A DNA stretch of 64,000 nucleotides from Saprospiraceae bacterium (GTDB lineage Bacteria > Bacteroidota > Bacteroidia > Chitinophagales > Saprospiraceae). How positions within the stretch are numbered: the first letter of the stretch is position 1; each line of letters starts with the position of its first letter. This document shows positions 42,362-51,654 of this stretch, one piece after another. Under the pieces are notes generated by a model. It was not told the origin of the DNA. It ran no database searches and saw only the letters and a program-made list of their open reading frames with translations. The stretch lies in contig JADKAA010000029.1 in the NCBI GenBank assembly GCA_016715465.1, forward strand, positions 2,418,001 to 2,482,000. The letters are read 5' to 3'. The position numbers were made by a program, and so were the translations under genes.

Positions 42362-45300
42362 ATCTTCATCACTTTTTTAGTAATGATTTTATTTTCGCTT
42401 TTATTTCTAAATATTATGAAATACAATCCAGTATTTTCATTAGAAATATCAATTCTATAATGTGTTCCAGAAGTGTTTTTTACTAATTTACCATTACTAT
42501 TAAATATTTCAAAGTCATATTCTGTAGCATTATTACTATATAATACTTGATAAACCCCAGAGGATAAGTTAGGGGAAATGTTGATATCATATACTAATTT
42601 CTTGCTTTCATCTTTTTTACTTCTAAACTCAGCATTACATGAGGGTGAAAAAGGATCAACTTTTTCTAACAATGATAAAAGTGATTTTGCAAGGAATACA
42701 TTTTCTCCACTCTCTTCACTGCAGTTTGCAGCATAATTGTCCAAAGCTAATCTATTTTGAGGTAACGTACCATCAAACATATAGTCAGCTAAAGTACTGT
42801 ATAATAGATGTTCTTCGGTGTAATCCGAATCAGTAACTATGAGAGCCAAGTCACTGTTTACGTTTGATCGTAATTCTGTTATTTGGACGTCTAAACCATC
42901 AATAGAATTGTTAAGATCAATGATCTTGTCATCAAATACAGCTTGATCAAAGTTACTATTCCTTCCAGTATCCTCAAGATATAAATTGATATCATCATAC
43001 TTTGCTTGGATAACAGGTGTATTGCTCAATCGACTCAATGCCTCCAAATTGTTTCTCACATTTTCTACATTGAATTGCTTTTTACCCTCGATTTCTATAA
43101 TGATGTCTTTCAGACATTGACTGAGTTGTTCCTTTGGTATTCCCCATTTTTTAATGAGTCGGTATATGTATTTTTTCCACCAGAAGGTTCTTTTAGGGCT
43201 AAGCTTAGACTGTATGTTTTTTAGCCAATTGCATAGCTGCTCAGGGCTTGGGTTGCTACTAAACCATTGAAAAAAATCTCCTTCAACACAACCTGTGCAA
43301 GCCAAAGTTGGAACAGATTCGGCTTCAGGGTTGAAAAGCGAAGTTGGGTCACTGTTTATCGTGCCTCCTCCTGACTTAGGATACCACTTCTTATCTTCAT
43401 TGTCAGATTTTACCTTGTCAAAATATATTGTTGAGAAGTTGACTTCACTCAGATCTAAGTCGGTTGCATCTGCACCAAGAGTCGCCATAGAGTACCATTT
43501 ATTACCATGATGAGCGCCATTTGCTTCTTTCTGAATACCTATAGGAGATTCTAATACAAGATTAGTATTGCCTGAGCTAAAGCTATTAGCTGTAAGATTT
43601 TGAAAGATAGCATTGTTGGATATTTGTAAGTCTTTTTCCTGAGAAGAAAAGGAATTGCAGGAGATGGTGTTTCCTGTGCTGTTGTCTAGAAAGGCACCAG
43701 TTAAGTAATTAAAAACAATATTACAATTTACATCAGCTCTATTACCGCCTAAGAGAGCAATACCTTTTTGAGATTGATTTGGAGTGTACAAAGCTTCAAC
43801 ATAGTTATCTAATATGTAGTTGCTCCCTAAAACGGACATAATACCAACCTGATTATCTTGTTGAGCTAAAAAATGTACACTGTTACCTAAAATATCATTT
43901 CTGGAAAATCCTTTCACATCTATACCCACCGCTGGAAAATCAGTACTTTTTTGTCTTTGAGCATAAATGTCATTATCTTTTACGTAAGAAGTACCATTAA
44001 AATAAAGATCAATGCCCTTATAACAACTCGCTATTTCATTATCTTTTACAATATTATATTTACCCTTATTGTTAGCTGAAGAAATAGCAATTTCATCAGT
44101 ATTGATGAAATTGTCTATGCATTGAAAATAACTATCATAAGCAAAGATACCTTCATTACAATCTTGAACTTCATTGTTTGAGATAAGATTATAATTATTT
44201 TTATACAAGTATATTGCCCTTCCCATCTGAGGTACCCATGGTAGTCTTCTTTCAATATTTTCAAATTTCGCATTTGAACAAACAACAGAAGATGCTTCAT
44301 TGGCAAATATACCCAGGTTTATGTTTTTGAATACGTTTACAATGCCATTATCGCCAATTTTCATAGTGGCTTTTTTACCCAATAGGATACCACAATAAGT
44401 GTTTTTTGACCAATATGGAGCAGATAATATGGTGGGAAGAACTTCACTGGAGGTTTGAATTATAATATTTTCAAATATGCCTAAGTTTGCCTGTTCCTTT
44501 AATTCAATTCCTATATAACAATTATCAAAATTAGAGTTTTTTATTGATGACGTTCCATTGGGCTCTATCTTCACAGCTGTGTGAGCACATGCGATGTTTG
44601 ACTCACTATCAATGATTAGTTCACCTCCCGACTCCACTGTAATCCCCACCCAAAGTTTTTCACAACTACTTAAAGACGTATTGCTAATTTTTAGTTTTCC
44701 TCCTGCTTTTATCTGAAATTCTAAATTTGGACTTGCAACAATGTCTTTATTTTCAATCCTTAAAAATCCTCCATTTTCAATAATTACTTTTCTGTTATAG
44801 TAACTATTGTTTTGAGGCCAGACTGCAAAAGGATTGGTAATTATTATATTTGATCCGACTTCATTATAAATAATAATTGAGCTAAAATTGGATGATAGAA
44901 AATCCTTCATTTTTCTAACTTGTTTTTCAGTAAAACCTTGAAGGCAACTAACAAGTGTATAACTCATGACGTTGGTCATAGAAGGGGTGAATTCTGAGCT
45001 ACCATTATAAATACAATCTCCTCCCGCTGATAAATAAAAATTTGAATTATAAACAAGTTTTGGATCTGCAGGAGTATCACATATGCAATCTCCACACTCC
45101 GTTTGAGTCAATTGAGTAGGATCACATATATTATTAATGGTAGAATTATCTGGACAACCAAAAACCTCATTCGGGCTACAAGGATCAATAGTTGGAACCG
45201 CCTCATTACCAAAATGTGTGTGGTGTAAACCCAGGCAATGTCCAACCTCATGAACCAATATATTTGAATTATATCCAGGTATATTTATCCCGCTTCTTTG

Positions 45301-45792
45301 ATCAGATCCTGAAACAATCAACCAGTCACCCGGTATTGATTTAGCCAAAAAAAGCTGTGTTGCAAATTCTGAGCCAATAAAAATATTTAAGTAACCAGGA
45401 ACAGAATTACTGGTTACTTCACAAACGTTCGTAAATGTAATAGACTCGGCATCATATTCTAACTCAAAATAATGACAAACATTTTCACAATCATAATTAA
45501 AAAAAATATTTAAGCTATTAAATGTATTATTCAAAATATTCTTTGATTCTTCGATATGTTGGTCAAGTACTTCCTCGCCACTCTCTCCAGCAAGTTTATG
45601 AAATTTAACTTTGATAAAGAACGGTCCTTCGGCGTTTGATGTAGGCCAGGGAGCTATACACCCATTTCCAAATGCTGAACTCGGAGATCCACATGATTGC
45701 GAGTAACTAATTTCGGGCACACACAACAATAGAAAAATATTTATTATGAACCCGGAGAAATTCATTAAAAAAATAGACTTAATTGTTAGCAT
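42358..45792 (-). CDS. Secreted M43-like metalloprotease with beta-helix and T9SS domain
   Basis: 1144 residues. A signal peptide ends around residue 31. A metzincin catalytic domain follows, with HEVGHCLGLHH (HExxHxxGxxH, around residue 185) and the Met-turn TNVMSYTL about 90 residues later. These are M43/pappalysin hallmarks. Residues of about 310-760 are repeats of a right-handed parallel beta-helix (NosD-like: NNYNLISNNEVQDCNEGIFAYD and similar, in part). A helical stretch lies at about 840-1020, and a T9SS type A domain ends the protein (NISPNLSSGVYQVLYSN, GLYFIIFRNK). An internal Met at codon 10 is an alternative start. Clearly AT-rich DNA. Confidence 0.85.
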   Translation of the reverse strand: MLTIKSIFLMNFSGFIINIFLLLCVPEISYSQSCGSPSSAFGNGCIAPWPTSNAEGPFFIKVKFHKLAGESGEEVLDQHIEESKNILNNTFNSLNIFFNYDCENVCHYFELEYDAESITFTNVCEVTSNSVPGYLNIFIGSEFATQLFLAKSIPGDWLIVSGSDQRSGINIPGYNSNILVHEVGHCLGLHHTHFGNEAVPTIDPCSPNEVFGCPDNSTINNICDPTQLTQTECGDCICDTPADPKLVYNSNFYLSAGGDCIYNGSSEFTPSMTNVMSYTLVSCLQGFTEKQVRKMKDFLSSNFSSIIIYNEVGSNIIITNPFAVWPQNNSYYNRKVIIENGGFLRIENKDIVASPNLEFQIKAGGKLKISNTSLSSCEKLWVGITVESGGELIIDSESNIACAHTAVKIEPNGTSSIKNSNFDNCYIGIELKEQANLGIFENIIIQTSSEVLPTILSAPYWSKNTYCGILLGKKATMKIGDNGIVNVFKNINLGIFANEASSVVCSNAKFENIERRLPWVPQMGRAIYLYKNNYNLISNNEVQDCNEGIFAYDSYFQCIDNFINTDEIAISSANNKGKYNIVKDNEIASCYKGIDLYFNGTSYVKDNDIYAQRQKSTDFPAVGIDVKGFSRNDILGNSVHFLAQQDNQVGIMSVLGSNYILDNYVEALYTPNQSQKGIALLGGNRADVNCNIVFNYLTGAFLDNSTGNTISCNSFSSQEKDLQISNNAIFQNLTANSFSSGNTNLVLESPIGIQKEANGAHHGNKWYSMATLGADATDLDLSEVNFSTIYFDKVKSDNEDKKWYPKSGGGTINSDPTSLFNPEAESVPTLACTGCVEGDFFQWFSSNPSPEQLCNWLKNIQSKLSPKRTFWWKKYIYRLIKKWGIPKEQLSQCLKDIIIEIEGKKQFNVENVRNNLEALSRLSNTPVIQAKYDDINLYLEDTGRNSNFDQAVFDDKIIDLNNSIDGLDVQITELRSNVNSDLALIVTDSDYTEEHLLYSTLADYMFDGTLPQNRLALDNYAANCSEESGENVFLAKSLLSLLEKVDPFSPSCNAEFRSKKDESKKLVYDINISPNLSSGVYQVLYSNNATEYDFEIFNSNGKLVKNTSGTHYRIDISNENTGLYFIIFRNKSENKIITKKVMKI

Positions 45793-46341
45793 AAAATTAA
45801 ATTTTTCTTAGAGATATTAAAAACTCTATTTAACCACATAAATATACTATAAAATACACCCTGAATGCAATAGGTAAATGCAATTTATTTTGTGAAAACA
45901 ATAACTTGTTCTGTCAAAGCATTATATCCCAATCTTTTTCATGGTCTCCTGTTTGGCAAATCACCCCGTCTTTCGGGTAATAATTGGCCAAGTTCATAAT
46001 CATGCCTAGGTCTAAGTTATCACGTCCATATCCTATCTATCAACCTGTTTTTTAAATCAAATCCTACATAAATAAAAAGCCCATACTTTGGAAATCTTGA
46101 TGACTTATTACGAGTTCAGTGCCTCATATTTACGGTTCAAAACCTAAATTTGACGAACCAGTTACATCATGAAGCCCGATATAAATTGAGCCAGTGACCC
46201 AAATTAGGGCTGAAGTTTTAGGTCTAGACCACTGCAAAGAATGACAGGTGAAAACTAATCGTCGCCTCGCGGTTTACTGGAGGTGCCTTCTCAAAATTGG
46301 CACTACAATCAACTTGAGCAAAACTCTAACCGTTCGGTCCC
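45793..46341. other. Intergenic region, nothing recognised
   Basis: 549 bp between the start of the metalloprotease and the end of parC. It is AT-rich. No gene, clear hairpin terminator or mobile-element end is seen. An upstream promoter for the protease should lie in its left part, but no TAnnTTTG box with a -33 stands out. Confidence 0.4.
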
Positions 46342-48993
46342 CTACCACTCGATCGTATCCCCGCTCTTCAGCTTGCCCTTTCCTCCCTCCGGTTTGGATC
46401 CGGCATCAAAAAGGTCGCCTTGCACCGGTGGCTGGGCCACATGCTCTTCCTCAGCTTCCTTGTCCCAGTCCAATTCTTCGACCTTGAGCAATTTGCCTTC
46501 AAACAATTTGTTGCCGATGGCCTTCCACCCTTTTACATCGATGAAGTCGTCGATCTTAAATTCGTATTCTTCTTTTTGACCTCCCGACTTATAGGTAATT
46601 TTTATTAGCGCTCCTGTATGGATCGTCGCAAAATACAACTTCGACGTAATGCCTTCCGGAATGAAATAAAATTTCTGACCCAGGGTGTTGGTTTCGATGC
46701 GGAATCGTTTGACCATCGTCCAGCCTTTTTCTCCTTCAAAGTAGATGGCGTTGATCACCATTTCTTCTGTATATTGAGAAATGGATTCGATATTGTTGAC
46801 ATCAAATTTTTTCGTGAGGTCGAGTTCAGATAACTCGTAACTGCCATCCTTGTAAATGGTAATAATTTTTTCTCCGGTATCGAAAGCGCCGAGTAACTTA
46901 CCCCGCCCATCGGTATTGAGCCTGCCACTCACTTCATCGATGTGCACCTTCATGGCACCCAGCGAAGATTGACCGACGGAAACCTGCGTCACTTTCCGCA
47001 CGGGATACTTAGTGACTGTATTGCCCTGTGATGACCTGCCCTTGATGGCAATGTCGCTGAGGTCAAAGTCAAAGACCTTGATTCTTGCCGTAGACGCAGG
47101 TGTGAGTGTGATGTTGAGCACCTCTGATTCCCCGTTGGGTTGCACCGAAAAGTACAATACTTTAGAGCCTTTCGATCCGTCCCGTGTGAGATCATATTCC
47201 TTATCGCGGGTAATGCCTGTGACGTTGAATCTTTTGGCATAGGTTACGCCTGTTTTGCCATCAATGTAGACCAGGTTGTACGTGGTGCGCTCATCTGCTT
47301 TTTTCCACACGGCTGTGTGGATGATGTCTTTGCCCACAAAAACTTTATCGGCTATGCGTACCACCTTGAATTTTCCATCCCGCGTGAACGCGATGATGTC
47401 GTCGATGTCGGAACAGTCGCATACAAATTCATCCTTCTTCATGCCCATGCCCACAAAACCGTCTTTGTAGTTGACGTAAAGTTTTGCGTTGTTGGCCACT
47501 ACCTGCTGAATCTGGATTTGTTCGATCGACGTAATTTCGGTTTTCCTTTCCCTGCCCTTGCCATATTTTTCGAGCAGCCTTTCAAAGTAGTTGATCGCAA
47601 AATCCGTGAGGTTTTCGATGTCGTGTTTTACTTGTTTCAATTCCGCTTCGAGTCCAAGGATCATTTCTTCCGCCTTGAAGGAATTGAATTTGGAAATGCG
47701 CTTGATCTTGATCTCCGTGAGTTTGAGGATATCCTCTTCCACAATGTCGCGCATCAGTCTAAGTCGCTTATCTCCGGCTTTGGGTTTCTGGTCTGGCGTA
47801 ATCACGAATTTGCGCAAGCCCTTATCGATGTTTTCAATCACGGCCTCCCAGGTCTCGCATTCTTCGATGTCACGATAGATGCGCTCTTCGATGAATATTT
47901 TTTCCAGGCTGGCCATGTGCCACTTTTCTTCGAGTTCGGCTTTTTTGATGTCAAGTTCCCGTCCCAGCAGGGCTTTGGTTTTTTCAGTGGAAATGCGCAG
48001 CAATTCCGACACCCCTAAAAAGCGGGGTTTGTTGTCCACGATGACACAGGCATTGGGCGAAATGGAAACTTCACATTCCGTAAATGCATATAAGGCATCG
48101 ATGGTGATGTCCGGTGAAGTACCAGGCATGAGTTCCATGGCAATTTCCACATTTTTAGCGGTATTGTCTGCCACTTTTTTCACCTTGATCTGTCCCTTTT
48201 CCGTAGCCTTGATGATGCTGTCGATCATCGAACTGGTGGTCACACCGTAGGGAAGTTGCGTGATGCATAAGGTGGACTTATCCACCTGTTCGATCTTTGC
48301 CCTCACCTTTACACGACCGCCCCTGAGCCCATCATTGTATTCACTGACATCAATCTGTCCTCCTGTTTGAAAGTCGGGATATATCGTAACTTTTTTACCC
48401 TGTAAAATCTTTATAGATGCCTTGATGAGTTCGATGAAGTTGTGGGGCAAAATCTTGGTAGCCAGTCCCACCGCAATGCCTTCCACGCCTTGTGCAAGCA
48501 CCAGCGGAAATTTCATGGGCAGGGTGATGGGTTCCCTTTTTCTGCCATCATAAGACAATTGCCACTCTGTGGTTTGTGGATTAAAAGCCACTTCAAGGGC
48601 AAACTTGGTAAGCCTCGCTTCGATGTACCTGGGTGCTGCCGCCGAATCTCCGGTGCGTATGTCACCCCAGTTTCCCTGGCAGTCAATCACCAGGTCTTTT
48701 TGTCCCAGATTGGTGAGGGCATCTCCAATGGCCGCATCGCCATGCGGGTGATATTGCATGGTCTGTCCGATGATGTTGGCTACCTTGTGGAAACGACCAT
48801 CGTCCATCTCCTTCATGGCATGAAGGATACGCCGTTGTACCGGCTTTAGCCCGTCATCGATGTGCGGCACAGCGCGTTCCAGAATCACGTAGGAAGCATA
48901 ATCCAAAAAGTACTCCTGGTACATGCCTGTCAGGGTCACCAGCTCCCCCGGGACTTCATGTTCTATTTCCGGTTTAAATTTTTCCTTGCTCAT
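46342..48993 (-). CDS. parC: DNA topoisomerase IV (gyrase-like) subunit A
   Basis: 883 residues from the ATG at 48993. An upstream TTG at 49017 overlaps the -7 box and is rejected. The N-terminal part carries LERAVPHIDDGLKPVQRRIL and the active-site Tyr in AAAPRYIEARLT (about residue 115), with YHPHGDAAIG before it. A coiled-coil tower domain and a C-terminal beta-pinwheel follow (HTAVWKKADERTTYNLVYIDG and similar, in part). It pairs with ParE to decatenate or supercoil DNA. ParE is not adjacent here. The acidic C-terminal tail ends in KLKSGDTIEW. Confidence 0.94.
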   Translation of the reverse strand: MSKEKFKPEIEHEVPGELVTLTGMYQEYFLDYASYVILERAVPHIDDGLKPVQRRILHAMKEMDDGRFHKVANIIGQTMQYHPHGDAAIGDALTNLGQKDLVIDCQGNWGDIRTGDSAAAPRYIEARLTKFALEVAFNPQTTEWQLSYDGRKREPITLPMKFPLVLAQGVEGIAVGLATKILPHNFIELIKASIKILQGKKVTIYPDFQTGGQIDVSEYNDGLRGGRVKVRAKIEQVDKSTLCITQLPYGVTTSSMIDSIIKATEKGQIKVKKVADNTAKNVEIAMELMPGTSPDITIDALYAFTECEVSISPNACVIVDNKPRFLGVSELLRISTEKTKALLGRELDIKKAELEEKWHMASLEKIFIEERIYRDIEECETWEAVIENIDKGLRKFVITPDQKPKAGDKRLRLMRDIVEEDILKLTEIKIKRISKFNSFKAEEMILGLEAELKQVKHDIENLTDFAINYFERLLEKYGKGRERKTEITSIEQIQIQQVVANNAKLYVNYKDGFVGMGMKKDEFVCDCSDIDDIIAFTRDGKFKVVRIADKVFVGKDIIHTAVWKKADERTTYNLVYIDGKTGVTYAKRFNVTGITRDKEYDLTRDGSKGSKVLYFSVQPNGESEVLNITLTPASTARIKVFDFDLSDIAIKGRSSQGNTVTKYPVRKVTQVSVGQSSLGAMKVHIDEVSGRLNTDGRGKLLGAFDTGEKIITIYKDGSYELSELDLTKKFDVNNIESISQYTEEMVINAIYFEGEKGWTMVKRFRIETNTLGQKFYFIPEGITSKLYFATIHTGALIKITYKSGGQKEEYEFKIDDFIDVKGWKAIGNKLFEGKLLKVEELDWDKEAEEEHVAQPPVQGDLFDAGSKPEGGKGKLKSGDTIEW

Positions 48994-49014
48994 TTGATTA
49001 AAGCCATAAAACCG

Positions 49015-49022
49015 CAAAGATA
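49015..49022 (-). promoter_or_regulatory. -7 box of parC
   Basis: TATCTTTG on the minus strand, 21 bp before the ATG at 48993. It overlaps a TTG that would otherwise extend the ORF. Confidence 0.5.
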
Positions 49023-49219
49023 AAAAAATTCAGATTAAAATATTATGGCTTTATTATAAATAAAAGCATTTGATTTACAGTGAATTGCGCTGGTGATGTG
49101 GAGATTGGTTGCACACAAAATAAAATTCGCCGGCATTTTCTGGACAGCATTTCTTTCTTAAAATACTTTTTTGTCAAGCTATTTTAGGCACGGACAATTC
49201 CTAAATCATAAATCCTAAA

Positions 49220-50329
49220 TCAAAATTTAATATTCCTTTCTTTCCATTCATACGGTGTGGGCCACAAAGCCATAATGCCGCTGTATATGATTGTCACCAG
49301 GTAAAGAGCCTGGGCGGGAATAAAAAATACCATCGGTTTCTTGTGGCCAAACCAGGATGCCATGCGATACAAAAATATCCAGTCCACCAAACCTTTGACG
49401 AGGACAAGCAATAAAAAAGCGAAAAGGATTTTTCCGTCGTAATAAAGGCCCAATAAAAAAGTAATTACGGTAAATAAAGCCATCGCAAAGACTACCGTCT
49501 GAATCGTCCAAATGGCCTTGCTGGCATATGCCTTGGTCTTGGTGGCCCAACGTTTTCTTTGGGTAAGCAGCTGCCAAATTCCGGCTTGTGGCCCGGTGAT
49601 TACCACCGCCTCTTTGCATTTGAGAAAGGCCGTTGGAATTTGATGTGCCACGGCATTGCGGAATAAAAACACATCGTCACCCGAAGCAATTTCTTCATTG
49701 TTTCCAAAGCCCCCTGCCGTGTAAAAGGCTTGTTTGCGAAAAGCCATGTTGGCGCCGTTGGCCAGGAAATATTTTTGACGATGGTGCCCATTGGCTGTAA
49801 TGGCCATCATCGTTGCTGTTTCCAGAAATTCAAACGAAGGTAAAAACCCGCCTCTTGGGTCAACCATGACCGGTCCGGTCAACATCTCGGCTTTGGTGTC
49901 CACAAAGCCCTGGTGAATGGCTTGCAGCCAATTTTTACCTACCGTACAATCTCCGTCAAGTAATGCCACGGTATCAAAGCTGGCCAATGCCACACCTTCG
50001 GCAATCGCGGCTTTTTTGCCCTGGTTTTCTGTAAGTTTAATATACTTTACTCCGGGATAATGTGTAACGATGTCGGCAGTATGATCGGTGCTGTGGTCAT
50101 CGATCACAATTACTTCCAAAAGCGACACCGGATAACGGAGTTTTTGAATGGACCGGATACAAGCCTCTATGTTGTCCTCTTCATTTCTGCAGGGAATGAT
50201 GATGGTCACCGGTGTCCATTCACTTTCTCTTTCTGTTAGTTCAATCTCTTTGGTCGCCGTCCAGCCATACATTATCCATGCAATCAATGCTGCATATACG
50301 ATACATCCGAAAATGGCAATGGCCATCAT
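49220..50329 (-). CDS. Membrane family 2 glycosyltransferase
   Basis: 369 residues. One N-terminal helix (IAIFGCIVYAALIAWIMYG) is followed by a GT-A domain with IIPCRNEEDNI, VIDDHSTDHT and the metal site ALLDGDCTV (about residue 125). It also has SGDDVFLF and the acceptor motif QRKRW (QxxRW) of processive enzymes. Two or three membrane helices follow at the C-terminus. It probably adds sugars to a lipid-linked or polysaccharide acceptor at the inner membrane. Start ATG overlaps the stop of the GT4 gene by 4 bp (ATGA), so the two act in one pathway. Confidence 0.88.
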   Translation of the reverse strand: MMAIAIFGCIVYAALIAWIMYGWTATKEIELTERESEWTPVTIIIPCRNEEDNIEACIRSIQKLRYPVSLLEVIVIDDHSTDHTADIVTHYPGVKYIKLTENQGKKAAIAEGVALASFDTVALLDGDCTVGKNWLQAIHQGFVDTKAEMLTGPVMVDPRGGFLPSFEFLETATMMAITANGHHRQKYFLANGANMAFRKQAFYTAGGFGNNEEIASGDDVFLFRNAVAHQIPTAFLKCKEAVVITGPQAGIWQLLTQRKRWATKTKAYASKAIWTIQTVVFAMALFTVITFLLGLYYDGKILFAFLLLVLVKGLVDWIFLYRMASWFGHKKPMVFFIPAQALYLVTIIYSGIMALWPTPYEWKERNIKF

Positions 50330-51519
50330 TTCACCACCGATGAGATGATGCTGAAAATTTCTTCTGCAATGATGGTGTCGCTAAACTGGGTCTCTGCAAG
50401 TTTATGGCCTTCATTACCCATCGCTTTTCTTTCTGTCTCAGATAGTCCGGTAAATTCTTCCATGGCCCTGATGAGGTCTTTGGTATCCTTGGTTTGCACG
50501 AGAAAGCCATTTTTGTCATCCACCACGGTTTCCCGGCAACCGGCAGTGAGCGTGGTTATCACCGGCTTGCCCATAGACATGGCTTCAAGGATGATGCGGG
50601 GCATTCCCTCGCGGTAAGAGGGCAGTACAATACAAGAGGATTGTGCGATGATTGGCCTTACATCATTGACAAATCCTTTATAGTCAATGATGTCTTCACT
50701 GATCCATGAGAGTAACTCGTCGCGGTCAATGGTGGACGGATTCTCAGGGTCGAAATCGCCGAGCACGAGAAAACGGGCGTCCTTTCCCTGTTTCTTAAAC
50801 CAGGAAGCCGCTCCGGCAAATTCCTGGATGCCTTTGTCTTTTAGCAGCCTGCCGATAAAGGTGAAGACTAAGGGTCCTTCGACCTCATTATCCTGTGCTT
50901 TATAGTAAACTGTATCTACGCCACAACCCTTCACCGATACGGTTTTTTCGCGGCTGATGAGGTTTTTTTCCACAAACATTTCTTTGTCGTCTGTATTCTC
51001 AAAAACCATGAGTTCATTGTACTTGGAAACAAACTTATACAGGTTTTCAGTGATGACGTTGATGATGCCACGGTTGATAAAAGAATATCCCAGTCCGGTA
51101 ATGACAGATATGGACTTATACCCGTTGATGGCTGAGGCCATGGTACCAAAAATATTGGGCTTGTGGGTATAATGAATGATGAGATCGGGTTTGATGCGTT
51201 TATATTTTCTTCGCAACTCTTCGATGAGTAGCAGGTCTTTGATGGGATTGGTGCTGTCCCGGTCGAGTGCCCGGAGATTGATGTGGGTTACCTCAGGATA
51301 GTTTTCCTTATACTCGATGTAGGCGTCGATGGGGGCCAAAACATAGACCTTATAGCCGTTTTCAATGCATTTTCGGATGACATTGAGCCTGAAATTGTAA
51401 ATATTCCATGTGCTGTTGGCGACGATGGCTATGATCTTTGCAGGCTCCAAATTATCCTCTCTTTTATAACATCGAAATTCGAATCCAAACTTAACGCTTT
51501 TTGGCGAAGTTGTGACCAA
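50326..51519 (-). CDS. Family 4 glycosyltransferase
   Basis: 397 residues, a GT-B enzyme. The N-terminal domain begins at KIIAIVANSTWNIYNFR. The donor-binding half has FTFIGRLLKDKGIQEF (about 225), SYREGMPRIILEAMSMGKPVI (shown in part; E-x7-E region at about 305-315) and FLVQTKDTKDL. The start is uncertain: a TTG at 51519 gives this ORF, while the homologous part begins about 28 codons later, near another TTG at 51450. It is coupled with the GT2 gene downstream by ATGA. Sugar and acceptor unknown. The pair probably works in surface glycan assembly. Confidence 0.86.
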   Translation of the reverse strand: MVTTSPKSVKFGFEFRCYKREDNLEPAKIIAIVANSTWNIYNFRLNVIRKCIENGYKVYVLAPIDAYIEYKENYPEVTHINLRALDRDSTNPIKDLLLIEELRRKYKRIKPDLIIHYTHKPNIFGTMASAINGYKSISVITGLGYSFINRGIINVITENLYKFVSKYNELMVFENTDDKEMFVEKNLISREKTVSVKGCGVDTVYYKAQDNEVEGPLVFTFIGRLLKDKGIQEFAGAASWFKKQGKDARFLVLGDFDPENPSTIDRDELLSWISEDIIDYKGFVNDVRPIIAQSSCIVLPSYREGMPRIILEAMSMGKPVITTLTAGCRETVVDDKNGFLVQTKDTKDLIRAMEEFTGLSETERKAMGNEGHKLAETQFSDTIIAEEIFSIISSVVK

Positions 51520-51641
51520 ATCTGCCCGGCTAATGTGAATTATCCCGCATCAATCCTCTTGAAGTGGGCGTAAATTTTATCATTGCTATGAGATTTTAAT
51601 CCATATACCTAGCCATAGTGTCCGAAAACTGGAAATCTTAT

Positions 51642-51649
51642 TACCTTTG
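51642..51649 (+). promoter_or_regulatory. -7 box of mtaB implying a leaderless transcript
   Basis: TACCTTTG ending 5 bp before the ATG at 51655, so transcription would start at about the ATG. Confidence 0.55.
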
Positions 51650-51654
51650 CAACC

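Noticed and set aside
45793..46341. Insertion sequence or tRNA between the M43 protease and parC
   Set aside because: No inverted repeat ends, no transposase and no cloverleaf could be found.
46248..46579. Rightward ORFs antisense to the end of parC
   Set aside because: They lie over the C-terminal codons of parC and have no family features; shadows of the real gene.
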